DNA of 64,000 nt from Candidatus Pseudobacter hemicellulosilyticus (GTDB lineage: Bacteria > Bacteroidota > Bacteroidia > Chitinophagales > Chitinophagaceae), in contig CP119311.1 in the NCBI GenBank assembly GCA_029202545.1, positions 62,001 to 126,000 on the forward strand, written 5' to 3'. Below are positions 1 to 8,923 of this stretch, piece by piece. The translations under genes and the position numbers were made by a program. Each line of letters begins with the position of its first letter. Within the stretch, counting starts at the first letter, position 1. Under the pieces are notes generated by a model that had not been told where the DNA came from, did not search any database, and was given only the letters and a program-made list of their open reading frames with translations.

Positions 1-2370
1 ATTGGCATAATAGGAAAGGAAGCGACGGGTCCTGTCGTCCTGGCTGCCTGTGGGCAGCGAGTAAGCAGTTACGGTACTGCCGTTCACATCTACATAGTTG
101 GCGGAAACGGCCTGGTTGATGCCCGTCTGCATATTGTAGCCATACAGTGCAGGGTTAATGGTCTGACCAGCCTGTGTTTGCCTGATCTCTGTCCCTGCCA
201 CTGCATTGACCTGGTGAATGCCGGCAATATTACCGTTATAGATCAGCTGGCCACGGGCGCTGTAATTGGTATTATAAGAATTGTTCTGGGTGAGAATACC
301 GCCTTTGGGTACGCCATAGGTCAGTGCGCCGGTACCGGTATTGATACTGGTAGCGGTATTGACAATATCCCGGGCATAGTAAGACTCGGGCGTATACCAG
401 GTGCGGTTGGTCTGGTAGGATTTCTCCATCATGAACTGACCATTGGCCGACAGGCCCTTGTAAATGGGAATGTTCAGGCCGATATTACCGCTGTAGTTAT
501 TGTCCTTGATGGATCGCTCATTATTGTGCAGCTCGTCCAGGTAGTTGTACCCCCAGTTGAGGTAACCCTGCTGTTGCAGGGCATCGGTTCGTCCCTGATA
601 ATATTTATACGAGTAATAGACCTTGTTACCTTCCTCATCAACGATCTGGTTATAAGGAAGAAATGTGGACGAACCATTCTGCAGCTTGCTCAGCCCGATG
701 CCATTGTTCTTATAGTCGAAGATGGCCGCCTTCAGGCTGATATCCAGGGTTGCTTTCTTCAGGACTTTGAACGACTGGTTAGCCGTCAGGGTGAACCTGT
801 CGCCGCTATTGCCCACAGCCGTGGGCCGCTCTTTGGCGTAGGCGCCGGAGAAGAAATAAGAATGTGTTTCATTACCACCGCTGACAGAGAGCTGGTAATT
901 CTGGGCATTGGCCCTTTGCAGCAGGTAATCCTCGTACTGGCTATACCCGTTGATACTGCTGAGGCGGGCCCTTTCTGCTTTATAGGCAGCGGAATCAATC
1001 ATGCCGGCACGTAACTGGTACACCAGTGCTGAAGCATCTCCTTTATACAGCTGGAGATAGGGAGCAGCAGTGAGGGGGTTATATACGTTGAGGTTCTTAT
1101 TGATCACCTCTTCTTCATAATTGATGACGGCGGCGCTATTGGCCAGCGGCAGGTAATCGAACCGCGGAGCAGCGTAAGTAGTAAAGGAAGTGGAGACGTT
1201 GACGACAGGCGCCTGGCGGTTCTTTCCTTTCTTGGTATCAATAACGATCACGCCGTTGGCCGCCCTGGCGCCCCAGATAGAAGCGGCAGCAGCATCCTTA
1301 AGGATGGTGATCTGTTCAATATCGGCCGGATTGAGGGTCTTGATATCAAAATCAGTAGGGAAACCATCCAGGACAATCAGCGGCATCTTCTCCCCATTGA
1401 TAGTGGTATTGCCCCGCACGTTCACATCATAATCATTCATCCCGATATTGCGGGTCTCACTGCGGATACCCTGTGTAAGACCCTGGTACAGGAAGCTGTT
1501 GTCACCAGCCATGATCTTGGGTTGCAGACCGGTGGCCAGGCCTTCAATACGCTGGATCAGGTTGGCGGTTGGGATCTTCTCCAGTTCTTTGGCCGTGATG
1601 ATGGCAAAAGAACCGGTAGCTCTTTCCTTGGGCAGGTTCTGGTAACCGGTGGATACCACGGTCACTTCGCTGAGGTTACCGGCTTCTTCCATTTTTACCA
1701 GGAAGAAATTGGTTTCCCCTGTAACGGGCATTTCTTTCTCCCTGTAGCCTACAAAGGAGAAAACCAGGACAGCTTTCATGGGAACATCCCGGATCTCGAA
1801 ATTACCGTTGGCATTGGCGGCCGTCCCAAATCGGGTACCCTTTACTGTTACCACTGCGCCGGCCAGGGGGGTATTGTCGGAGGACATGACCTTACCCCGG
1901 ATCACGATGGCGGTATCGGAAGTAATTCCTTTTTCTATAATGGTATTTTCCGGGAGACTGGCAGCGGGCCGTATAAAGATGCTGTAGTCGGCCTGTTCAT
2001 ATTGCAGGCGGCTTCCTTTCAGCAGCAGGTCCAGTATTTCATTGACCGGCGTCATCCGTACATCAATGCTGACAGGCGCCAGCTGGACATCCGTTTTGCG
2101 GTATGCAAAGCGGAAGGGCGTGCGCTGCTCAATCTGTTTGAAAGCCTGCTCCAGGGATTGGTTATGCAGCGTGAGGCTGATGCTCACCTCTTTCAAGGTT
2201 TGCGCGTTGGCGCCTTTAGCCCAGATGAGCTGCAGGGAGCAAAGCGTTATAAAGCAAAATGCAAAGCTTACACGCATACAAAAAAGCAGGAATTTTTTGT
2301 GTAAAAGCAGTTGATTCCTGGTCCAGGCAGGCACAAAGGATGCCGCTGAACCAAATGATGAAAAAATCAT
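1..2370 (-). CDS. SusC/RagA family TonB-linked outer membrane receptor with STN domain (3' end outside window)
   Basis: Outer-membrane TonB-dependent receptor; 790 residues are visible and the C-terminal barrel is cut by the window edge. The ATG at 2370 gives a long leader with a second in-frame ATG at 2277 just before the hydrophobic signal segment. Order seen: signal peptide (about 30-55), STN/secretin-like domain (about 55-130, the usual mark of receptors that signal to an anti-sigma factor), carboxypeptidase-regulatory-like domain containing FSYVGYREKE, then a TonB plug with LIVLDGFPTD and ITILKDAAAASIWGARAANG. It lies downstream of fecR and an ECF sigma gene on the same strand, so it is probably the signalling receptor of that regulon. 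A SusD partner would be expected to the left of the window. The substrate cannot be inferred. Confidence 0.93.
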   Translation of the reverse strand, partial: MIFSSFGSAASFVPAWTRNQLLLHKKFLLFCMRVSFAFCFITLCSLQLIWAKGANAQTLKEVSISLTLHNQSLEQAFKQIEQRTPFRFAYRKTDVQLAPVSIDVRMTPVNEILDLLLKGSRLQYEQADYSIFIRPAASLPENTIIEKGITSDTAIVIRGKVMSSDNTPLAGAVVTVKGTRFGTAANANGNFEIRDVPMKAVLVFSFVGYREKEMPVTGETNFFLVKMEEAGNLSEVTVVSTGYQNLPKERATGSFAIITAKELEKIPTANLIQRIEGLATGLQPKIMAGDNSFLYQGLTQGIRSETRNIGMNDYDVNVRGNTTINGEKMPLIVLDGFPTDFDIKTLNPADIEQITILKDAAAASIWGARAANGVIVIDTKKGKNRQAPVVNVSTSFTTYAAPRFDYLPLANSAAVINYEEEVINKNLNVYNPLTAAPYLQLYKGDASALVYQLRAGMIDSAAYKAERARLSSINGYSQYEDYLLQRANAQNYQLSVSGGNETHSYFFSGAYAKERPTAVGNSGDRFTLTANQSFKVLKKATLDISLKAAIFDYKNNGIGLSKLQNGSSTFLPYNQIVDEEGNKVYYSYKYYQGRTDALQQQGYLNWGYNYLDELHNNERSIKDNNYSGNIGLNIPIYKGLSANGQFMMEKSYQTNRTWYTPESYYARDIVNTATSINTGTGALTYGVPKGGILTQNNSYNTNYSARGQLIYNGNIAGIHQVNAVAGTEIRQTQAGQTINPALYGYNMQTGINQAVSANYVDVNGSTVTAYSLPTGSQDDRTRRFLSYYAN

Positions 2371-2414
2371 ACTTTTGGTTAGTTTAAATGATTCCACGAT
2401 TATTTGAACATTCC

Positions 2415-2443
2415 AACCGTTTCGGGTTCCAGCCGAAGCGGTT
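2415..2443 (+). terminator. Hairpin followed by T-run between fecR and susC
   Basis: Stem AACCGTTTCGG / CCGAAGCGGTT (one mismatch) with a 7-nt loop, followed on the + strand by a run of T. No + strand gene ends here. For the minus-strand fecR-susC transcript it is an intergenic hairpin with an A-run before the stem, which could lower read-through or stabilise a processed end. The function is uncertain. Confidence 0.35.
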
Positions 2444-2562
2444 TTTTTATGCCTTGCGCCTTTTCACCAGCAGGAGGGGAAAAGGGCTTTACGGTGGGTT
2501 AAGATGTGTTGGCTTTGCCCATAAGCAGTACACTTTATTCGTTTGGTTTAATAAGAATGCTA

Positions 2563-3594
2563 TCAGTTGCATTGGATATTCCGGATCACGATCACATTTC
2601 CTTCCCGGGTCCAGCTGGCCTTGTAGAACCTGCAGATCACATTCAGCACATATTCCAGGGAAGCGCCCTGCTTGAACGTGGTGGTGATCCGGCATTGAGC
2701 AGCTGTTTCGTTATTATCTGCTGTTATCACTGTTCCGTACCTGGCCTGGATCTCGGTGATGGCGTCATCCAGTGAAATATCGTCCAGCGTATACTCCGCT
2801 TCTTTCCAGGATACTTCGCTGGCCGCATTGACAGCGGCCTGCCGGGCCTGACCGTTTTGCGTATTGACGCTCAGCTGCTGGTCGGGGGTGATGACGCCCA
2901 GCACGCGGGACTGGTCCGCCACCTGCACCTTTCCTTTGGTCACGGTGACCACTACTTCCTGATCAGCAGGCCATGCTTTGATATTGAAAGAAGTGCCCAG
3001 TACCGTGGTGGTGGTTTTACCGGCTTTGATGATAAATGCTTTCTCTTTATCGGAGGCCACATCAAAAAAGGCTTCACCGGTGAGGGTGACCTCGCGGGTA
3101 GGTCCGGTAAAGGCAGCGGGATAATCCAGCTGGCTGTTGGGCTGCAGGGATACACGGCTGCCATCAGGCAGTACCAGGTTCCTGACCCTTACCGGTGGTT
3201 TGGCTGTAGTGGCGGCAATCTCTGTGGCCGGCGCAGGATCAGTGGTTTTGGGCAGCAGGTATACCAGCCCTCCTATTACCGCAGCAGCCAGTACAGCTGC
3301 TGCTGCCATGCGTGTCCAGGACCGGCGCAGGAAATGGATCCGGTGAACCGGGGGGGCCGACTGCACAGCGGCGGGTTTTATCTGTTGCAGGATACGGTTG
3401 AAATACTCTTCACTGTTGGTGGCGGGTAATTGTCCGTCAGGCTGGTAATTGTCCCAGATATCCTGCACAGAAGCTTTGAGCAGGTCTTCATCCGCCCCAT
3501 CCGCAATGCGTTGGGCCAGGGCCTGTTTTTCTGCCGGGCTGATCTGCCCGGAAAAATATCGCTGAAGCAGGGATGTCAATTCCTGTTTGGACAT
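2563..3594 (-). CDS. FecR family anti-sigma factor
   Basis: Inner-membrane anti-sigma regulator that passes a signal from the STN domain of the neighbouring receptor to its ECF sigma factor. The ATG at 3594 is chosen; the two codons before it are TTG-TTT. An N-terminal cytoplasmic sigma-binding region of about 90 residues (MSKQELTSLLQRYFSGQIS) is followed by one membrane helix near residues 93-113 (MAAAAVLAAAVIGGLVYLL). The periplasmic FecR domain contains LPDGSRVSLQPNSQLDYP and GEAFFDV, and the C-terminal DUF4974-type segment runs YTLDDISLDDAITEIQARYG to the end. Length is normal for the family. The gene is 98 nt downstream of the sigma gene and 192 nt upstream of susC, all on one strand. 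Confidence 0.95.
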   Translation of the reverse strand: MSKQELTSLLQRYFSGQISPAEKQALAQRIADGADEDLLKASVQDIWDNYQPDGQLPATNSEEYFNRILQQIKPAAVQSAPPVHRIHFLRRSWTRMAAAAVLAAAVIGGLVYLLPKTTDPAPATEIAATTAKPPVRVRNLVLPDGSRVSLQPNSQLDYPAAFTGPTREVTLTGEAFFDVASDKEKAFIIKAGKTTTTVLGTSFNIKAWPADQEVVVTVTKGKVQVADQSRVLGVITPDQQLSVNTQNGQARQAAVNAASEVSWKEAEYTLDDISLDDAITEIQARYGTVITADNNETAAQCRITTTFKQGASLEYVLNVICRFYKASWTREGNVIVIRNIQCN

Positions 3595-3692
3595 AAACAA
3601 TTAGTTTACAAAAAGTTGATGGAATGGCAATGATTCGTTAACAAGGGAATTACTAATAAGACACATGGAGAAGGATCAGGGAGTAGTCGGTT

Positions 3693-4286
3693 TTAAAAAA
3701 AATTCCGGAGCAGGATCAGGAGGCTGGGAAGGGCGTAATGCTTTTTGAACCTGTCGCGCAGGAAGCGAAGGGCTTCCGCCGCATGTTTTTTCACGGTAAG
3801 GGGGGAAATATTAAGCAGCGCCCCTATCTCTTCGTATTTCAGTCCTTCTTCCCGGCTTAGCAGGAGGACCCGCTGTTGCTGCTGCGGCAGCTCGGCAATG
3901 CCGGCATGCAGTACCGCATAGGCGTCCTTGTAGCCCAGCAGTTGCAGGGGTTCGGGGGTACCGGCGGTAATGTCTTTGGCAATCTCCGCCAGGATCAGGG
4001 TTTCATGGGCCATGCGGCGAAGGCCGTTGAGCACATGGTTTTTGGCTACGCGAAAGATCCAGGCATTGAAATTGGTGATGCCGGTAAGACTGGCCCTTTC
4101 TGCCCAGAGCTTTACAAACACTTCCTGGAGGGCGTCTTCGGCCGCCTGCTGGTTGCCGGTGAAGTTGAGGACGAAGAAATACAACTTGGGATGATACCGG
4201 CGATAGAGTTCGGCAAAGGCGTCCTCATCGTTTTGGGCCAGTCGTTCCAGCAGCACCGTTTCTGTATTTGGGGTATTGTCACTCAA
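3693..4286 (-). CDS. ECF RNA polymerase sigma-70 factor (Bacteroides expansion family, FecI-like)
   Basis: Extracytoplasmic-function sigma factor of 197 residues. Region 2 lies at about residues 22-90 (AFAELYRRYHPKLYFFV, EDALQEVFVKLWAER, NFNAWIFRVAKNH) and region 4 at about 128-180 (ELPQQQQRVLLLSREEG, EEIGALLNISPLTVKKH). The reading frame is closed upstream by a TGA five codons before 4286 and contains no in-frame ATG until well inside region 2, so the start is most likely TTG at 4286. It precedes fecR and an STN-type susC, the classic transmembrane signalling trio. It probably drives the receptor operon and sits under FecR control. Confidence 0.95.
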   Translation of the reverse strand: MSDNTPNTETVLLERLAQNDEDAFAELYRRYHPKLYFFVLNFTGNQQAAEDALQEVFVKLWAERASLTGITNFNAWIFRVAKNHVLNGLRRMAHETLILAEIAKDITAGTPEPLQLLGYKDAYAVLHAGIAELPQQQQRVLLLSREEGLKYEEIGALLNISPLTVKKHAAEALRFLRDRFKKHYALPSLLILLRNFF

Positions 4287-4416
4287 CCAGGAAGCATGTT
4301 TTCAGCTAAACTACCTAAAAATGTGTAAAAAAAGATTCATATAGATGGTTTTGACCGGAAGGGGTCAGTCTGGCTGAGCCGCCACATGCGGGAACAGGCA
4401 TTCATAAAATCAGTTA

Positions 4417-5187
4417 TTATTCTGCGGGGATAGGATGCTTTTGAAAATAAGCGCGGAACATGCCAGCATACTGACTTGCTTCTGCTGTACATTCTGCAAA
4501 TACCTTTTTAAGGCAGGCAATCGCCTCCTGACGCAGAGCCTCAGGCGTGGGAGGAATTTTTACCAGGATGGTGTACAGGTCTTTTACAGTAGTAAGCAGA
4601 TGCATTCTGTGCTGGGTCAGTTCGCTCCTGTCCAGCTGGAGCGATTCAATGGTAATACGTCCCCGCTCACTACCGGAACAATGTTTTATTTTCTCGTCCT
4701 CGAAGTCTATGTGCAGAGCCGCATCGTCATTGGCAGGATGCAGGAACAATGGCTCCTCGCCTGCAATATCCGTATAGTGCGATAATGCCCTTTGAGCAGG
4801 CTGGACCAAAGGAAACGCATTCTTTTTGATCCGTTGGTTACATTTAGTACAGGCCAGGAACAGGTTTTCCCAATCGTAAGCTAACCAGTAATACCCCGGC
4901 CGGTTAAATGGTTCGCCAGTTCCTTGCTGAGAAGCTTTCTTGGGTCTGAAATGCTCAACATCCCCATCTGAAATATGCAATACCTTGGATTCACAAAAGC
5001 AGCATTTACCAGCCTGCGCCCGGATCAGCGCAGCCTTCACATCCGGATGGGCATAAATAGCACGGTCAAAATGAAACTCCCGCTGACCGGCATCGTAAGC
5101 GAGCTTCATACTGTTGCAGGCCTGCACACCATCAGTCAGCAATACAGGCGGAATAGCTTCCTGTATTTTACCCGTTATCCGGATCAT
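4417..5187 (-). CDS. ptuB: Septu-type HNH endonuclease (PtuB-like, retron/Septu TIGR02646-type family)
   Basis: Predicted HNH nuclease effector of a two-gene Septu defence module, 256 residues. Diagnostic blocks are a zinc pair in KCCFCESKVL (residues 61-70), the HNH histidine in GDVEHFRPK (H79), then YYWLAYDWENLFLACTKCN (N108; Cys 113 and 116) and KKNAFPL. This matches the layout of HNH proteins that accompany PtuA ATPases and type I-A retrons. The ATG at 5187 overlaps the 3' end of the ATPase gene by 20 nt, so translation is probably coupled. Family knowledge: PtuB degrades nucleic acid within a PtuA-PtuB complex. No reverse transcriptase gene is nearby, so this is stand-alone Septu rather than a retron. 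Confidence 0.88.
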   Translation of the reverse strand: MIRITGKIQEAIPPVLLTDGVQACNSMKLAYDAGQREFHFDRAIYAHPDVKAALIRAQAGKCCFCESKVLHISDGDVEHFRPKKASQQGTGEPFNRPGYYWLAYDWENLFLACTKCNQRIKKNAFPLVQPAQRALSHYTDIAGEEPLFLHPANDDAALHIDFEDEKIKHCSGSERGRITIESLQLDRSELTQHRMHLLTTVKDLYTILVKIPPTPEALRQEAIACLKKVFAECTAEASQYAGMFRAYFQKHPIPAE

Positions 5188-6469
5188 TGGTCAGACCTAT
5201 GTTTTTATAATGTTCAGCAGCCCTGCGAATGATATCCCTTGCTTCAATATCGGTCCGGGATTCTGCATACGGCATAGACTGCAGGAATTTGTCGAGAGCG
5301 GCAAGCTCTGCCTGTTCTTCTATTGTTAAAGCATCTTTCAGTACTAAAACCCGTCTTCTTTCCATCTGGCGCTCTATATCCTCGTTGCGGGAAGGGATGT
5401 CAAAAAGTTCACTGGAAAGGATCTGGTCAATGCGCCAGGAATGAACATTACGTATATCCTGATCAACTTCTACATGATCAACTTTCTTGCGCAGTAAGAT
5501 CAGGTTTGCATCTGCCGGGGTGGCCTGAACAATAAGAGGACTGTGGGCTGTAACAATAAACTGCGTTTTGGGAAAATTTTTAGCCAGACAATCGAAAATA
5601 GTGCGTTGCCATTTGGGATGCAGATGCAGGTCAATTTCATCTATTAATACGATGGCTGGTTCTGCCAACGGATTTGCGGCATTGGGATAGCGCTCAAACA
5701 TCCTGTAGGCAAAATCCACCAGCCAAGCGATCATTGTTTTATAACCCAGGCTCAGGTTATGAACAGAGCACCATCCAAAATGCGTTCTGCATTTCAGCTT
5801 AGGCACCATGCTTTCTTTAGTAGGAGGCAGAAAACTGATCTCTACTACATCAGGCAGCAATTCAATCAATAATTGTTCAACCTGAGCCTTTTTTCGCTGT
5901 GCATATTGTTTTACATCAGAATCAACCCGCGAAGAATAATCAAGCAACAGCAGCCATTCCTCTGCATTGATCAGGGCAGTTGATTCATCATACAGTGTTT
6001 GAGAACTATGACCTATGGAATCACCAACAGCAGTTTGTGACATCCTGCGTGTGGCACCATATCCATAACATTGAAGCTGCGAATATTCCGGATTTTGGTG
6101 AATACTCATTCCGATATTTTCATATGCAGCGATAACCAATGTGGCAGAATCATCTTGACTTAACCCAGGTCCAATCAATCCCACATTAACTTCAGTATGC
6201 GAGTCTATAATATCAATATTAGAATCTACATTCACAAACCCTATCGGACTATATCCAATTTTATTATCTCCTAATGAACTGGCTGCCATCTCAAAACCTG
6301 CCAATGTCTTTAAAAGGGTTGTTTTACCAGTGCCATTATCTCCAAGGATGACTGTCCATCTTTTCCATTTTCCGCCGGCATCTGTAAAATCTATCCTTGC
6401 TTCCTGATCAAAACAGAAAGCACCGTTCAATTGCAGGTAACTAAAATAAACTCCTTCAGGCAAAATCAA
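5168..6469 (-). CDS. ptuA: Septu-type AAA/ABC-class ATPase (PtuA-like)
   Basis: Nucleotide-binding partner of the HNH nuclease. It has Walker A GDNGTGKTT (43-51), a Q-loop-like YGYGATRR (135-142), a signature-like NLSLGYKTM (238-246), Walker B IVLIDEID followed by LHLHPKWQ (273-288), and the H-loop FIVTAHSP (H309). The 433-residue length suits PtuA. The frame contains no ATG between the upstream stop at 6512 and the Walker A region, so a TTG start at 6469 is likely; the exact start is uncertain. AT-rich codon use in this gene and the ORF before it contrasts with the GC-rich third positions of surrounding genes, consistent with horizontal gain. The role is sensing or assembly with PtuB. Confidence 0.87.
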   Translation of the reverse strand: MILPEGVYFSYLQLNGAFCFDQEARIDFTDAGGKWKRWTVILGDNGTGKTTLLKTLAGFEMAASSLGDNKIGYSPIGFVNVDSNIDIIDSHTEVNVGLIGPGLSQDDSATLVIAAYENIGMSIHQNPEYSQLQCYGYGATRRMSQTAVGDSIGHSSQTLYDESTALINAEEWLLLLDYSSRVDSDVKQYAQRKKAQVEQLLIELLPDVVEISFLPPTKESMVPKLKCRTHFGWCSVHNLSLGYKTMIAWLVDFAYRMFERYPNAANPLAEPAIVLIDEIDLHLHPKWQRTIFDCLAKNFPKTQFIVTAHSPLIVQATPADANLILLRKKVDHVEVDQDIRNVHSWRIDQILSSELFDIPSRNEDIERQMERRRVLVLKDALTIEEQAELAALDKFLQSMPYAESRTDIEARDIIRRAAEHYKNIGLTNDPDNG

Positions 6470-6511
6470 TGATTTGCCCGAATTTAAACCATTCCTTAAA
6501 AATGATGGATT

Positions 6512-6790
6512 TTATTTAACTCCGGCAGTAACAGCTTTTGTCAACATTTTAAACTGCTTATTACCGATAGTCACAAAGGAGAAGCGACGATGGGCACGGG
6601 GAGCCGAAGAAGCCTCAACGGACGCAAGCCGGTGAGTTCTTTTAAATTTGTTTTGCTTAGGTTTTAATCGCTTAACAGCTGGCATATGCAAATCAAGATA
6701 ATGATTATCTGAATTATACTGCAAAGGTCGGGCTTTTTTAACATCCACCAACCTTTTCTTGCTATCCTGGCAAACTGGCCCAAGACCCAT
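6512..6790 (-). CDS. Small basic protein of unknown function upstream of ptuA
   Basis: A 92-codon ORF with ATG at 6790, rich in Lys and Arg (for example KRLKPKQNKFKRTHR). I do not recognise it. It lies 42 nt upstream of the ptuA start on the same strand and in the same frame, separated by a single TAA. Its codon choice is AT-leaning like ptuA and ptuB. An alternative start at an internal Met (MPAVKRLKPK) would give 57 residues. It could be a third component of the defence module, a broken N-terminal extension of the ATPase, or a chance ORF. Confidence 0.35.
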   Translation of the reverse strand: MGLGPVCQDSKKRLVDVKKARPLQYNSDNHYLDLHMPAVKRLKPKQNKFKRTHRLASVEASSAPRAHRRFSFVTIGNKQFKMLTKAVTAGVK

Positions 6791-7035
6791 AACTCAATTG
6801 ATAATCAACTATTTATTAAAATAAAGAAAATCAGCAGACCATTACGGCCTATCTACCCAGTTCAATTATTATGCCCGGAAAACAATTTTCCGTTTCCGCC
6901 AGGGCGTCAGCCACACGGTACGCTGGACGAGCATCACATAGGACTGCGCCACCCGCAAACAGGCCATTTATCTATAAACTCCATCCCAAATTATATAACC
7001 CCTGTACCGGGAATTGGTTTATTTTTGTCTCCGGC
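6791..7035. other. Intergenic region between the Septu module and the copper locus
   Basis: The two transcription units diverge here. The only element I can support is TATTTTTG at 7020-7027, which fits the Bacteroidota -7 consensus TAnnTTTG and lies just before the HYC_CC_PP gene. It would give a very short leader. No RNA gene or additional ORF is convincing. Confidence 0.4.
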
Positions 7036-7440
7036 ATGAAACAGTTCCTGGTAGCCATATTACTCTTGCTCTATGCGGGCGCCTCCACGGGGGCTACCGT
7101 ACATATGCATTATTGCATGGGCAGGCTGGTAAAAACGGCGCTATCGGATGGCAAACAGGAGGCCTGCAGCAAATGCGGCAGCGCCTCCGATAAGGATCTC
7201 TGCAAAAAGAAATGCTGCAAGGACGAGTACAAGCTGGTCAAAATGGACAAAGACCAGAAGACCACCACTACCATCGCCTTCCATTTCCTGCAGGCCATGT
7301 CCCTGGCCATGCCTGTTCAATATGCCGTAGCGCCTGCTACAACGGTACTGTCTGCCACCGAGGAATTCCCTGTTACCCATGCGCCCCCGCGAAGTAGCAA
7401 GGTTCAACCCTATATCTTCCTCTGCACTTTCCGCATCTGA
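7036..7440 (+). CDS. HYC_CC_PP family protein (small Cys-rich secreted protein of metal-efflux loci)
   Basis: Protein of 134 residues with an N-terminal signal segment (MKQFLVAILLLLYAGASTG). It shows the family's hallmark blocks: HYC (MHYCMGRLV), a Cys-rich centre (ACSKCGSASDKDLCKKKCC) and a PP near the end (HAPPRSSK). The family is known from Bacteroidota and typically lies first in CusABC-like loci, as it does here. Cys, His and Met residues suggest metal binding in the periplasm, but no activity is established. The ATG at 7036 is preferred over longer upstream frames because the hydrophobic signal begins there. A 184-nt gap separates it from the pump gene. Confidence 0.85.
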   Translation: MKQFLVAILLLLYAGASTGATVHMHYCMGRLVKTALSDGKQEACSKCGSASDKDLCKKKCCKDEYKLVKMDKDQKTTTTIAFHFLQAMSLAMPVQYAVAPATTVLSATEEFPVTHAPPRSSKVQPYIFLCTFRI

Positions 7441-7624
7441 TCCTCCCGGACGCTAACGCCCTGGCAGCAACTGCCACTACTCCCCGCGTTGTCCCCCACT
7501 CCACTGCATCATTAATGATCGTGTACACGCATTGATAGGCTATGGCCCGCTATCCGGCGCCAACTTTCTATCGCAAGCCCTGCAGGAAGCAGCCCGCTGC
7601 TCCCTGTCATTGTAAAGCAACTAT

Positions 7625-8923
7625 ATGGTACATAAAATAATTGAATGGTCGCTCCGCAACCGCTTCATTGTGCTGGTGCTGGCGGCAGGCCTCTTTGTCT
7701 GGGGATTCTTTGCCGTTAACCGGAACCCCATTGACGCCATTCCCGATCTTTCCGAAAACCAGGTGATCGTTTTCACCGAGTGGATGGGCCGCGGTCCCCA
7801 GCTGATAGAAGACCAGGTCACCTATCCCCTGGTCACCAGCCTGCAGGGACTGCCCCGCATTAAATACGTGCGCGGCGCTTCCATGTTCGGCATGAGCTTT
7901 ATCTATGTCATCTTCCAGGATGATGTAGATATCTACTGGGCCCGGGAACGGGTACTGGAAAGACTCAGCACTATAACCCGCACCCTGCCTGCCGGCGTGA
8001 GTCCCCAGCTGGGACCTGATGGCACCGGCGTAGGCCATGTACTCTGGTATACCCTGGATGCCCCCAATCTGGACCTGGGCGAACAGCGGGCCCTACAGGA
8101 CTGGTATATCAAGTTTGCCCTGCAGAACGTAGAAGGCGTGAGCGAGATAGCCTCTTTCGGTGGCTTCCAGAAACAATACCAGGTCACTATCGACCCCAAT
8201 AAATTACTCTACTACAAACTCAGCGTACCGCAGGTCATCAGCGCTATCCGCGTTAATAACAATGAATCCGGCGGCAGCAAATTTGAGCTGAGTGATATCG
8301 GCTATATCATCAAGACCTCCGGTTACCTGGAATCACAGGAAGCCATTGAACAGATCCCCGTCAGCAACCAGAACGGTATCCCTGTCCGCATTGCCGACCT
8401 GGCCACCGTCCAGATGACCGGCGAAACCAGGCTGGGCATTTTTGACCAGGACGGCAAAGGCGAAAGAGTGGGCGGCATAGTGGTCATGCGCTATGGCCAG
8501 AACGCCGCCACGGTGATCGATAAGGTGAAGGCAAAGATGAAAGAAGTGGCCAAAGGCATGCCGGAAAAAGTGCAGTTCGATATCGTGTACGACCGCGGCG
8601 AACTGATCACCGAATCCATCAGCTCCATCAAGCGCACGCTGATAGAAGAGATGATCGTAGTATCCCTGGTAGTCATCCTTTTCCTGTTCCACTGGCGCAG
8701 CGCCCTAAGCATCATTATACAGATCCCCATTACCCTGGCCGCCAGTTTTATCCTGCTGAATGCTTTTGGCATCAGCTCCAATATCATGTCGCTCACCGGC
8801 ATTGCGCTGGCCATTGGCGTCATTGTGGACAACGGCATCATCATGAGTGAGAACGCCTACAAACACCTGTCGGAACGGTACGAAACCTGGGTCAACAACC
8901 AAAAACAATCGAACACACTATGA
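7625..8923 (+). CDS. cusA: CusA-type heavy-metal efflux RND permease, N-terminal part (split gene)
   Basis: First half of an inner-membrane heavy-metal/proton RND antiporter (432 residues). It contains TM1 (NRFIVLVLAAGLFVWGFFAV), the family start block NPIDAIPDLSENQVIV, the first periplasmic loop (EDQVTYPLVTSLQGLP, ARERVLERL, GPDGTGVGHV) and TM2-TM4. TM4 carries the proton-relay acids in VDNGIIMSENAYKHL. The frame ends at TGA 8921-8923, inside the cytoplasmic TM4-TM5 loop. The second half starts at the overlapping ATG (ATGA, 8920-8923). Intact relatives are single chains of about 1050 residues, the sum of the two parts. This is either a true two-subunit pump with coupled translation or a frameshifted cusA. 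Confidence 0.9.
   Translation: MVHKIIEWSLRNRFIVLVLAAGLFVWGFFAVNRNPIDAIPDLSENQVIVFTEWMGRGPQLIEDQVTYPLVTSLQGLPRIKYVRGASMFGMSFIYVIFQDDVDIYWARERVLERLSTITRTLPAGVSPQLGPDGTGVGHVLWYTLDAPNLDLGEQRALQDWYIKFALQNVEGVSEIASFGGFQKQYQVTIDPNKLLYYKLSVPQVISAIRVNNNESGGSKFELSDIGYIIKTSGYLESQEAIEQIPVSNQNGIPVRIADLATVQMTGETRLGIFDQDGKGERVGGIVVMRYGQNAATVIDKVKAKMKEVAKGMPEKVQFDIVYDRGELITESISSIKRTLIEEMIVVSLVVILFLFHWRSALSIIIQIPITLAASFILLNAFGISSNIMSLTGIALAIGVIVDNGIIMSENAYKHLSERYETWVNNQKQSNTL

Noticed and set aside
4417..6790. Retron
   Set aside because: The ATPase/HNH pair matches retron-associated effectors, but no reverse transcriptase or msr/msd-like structure is seen within 2 kb on either side.
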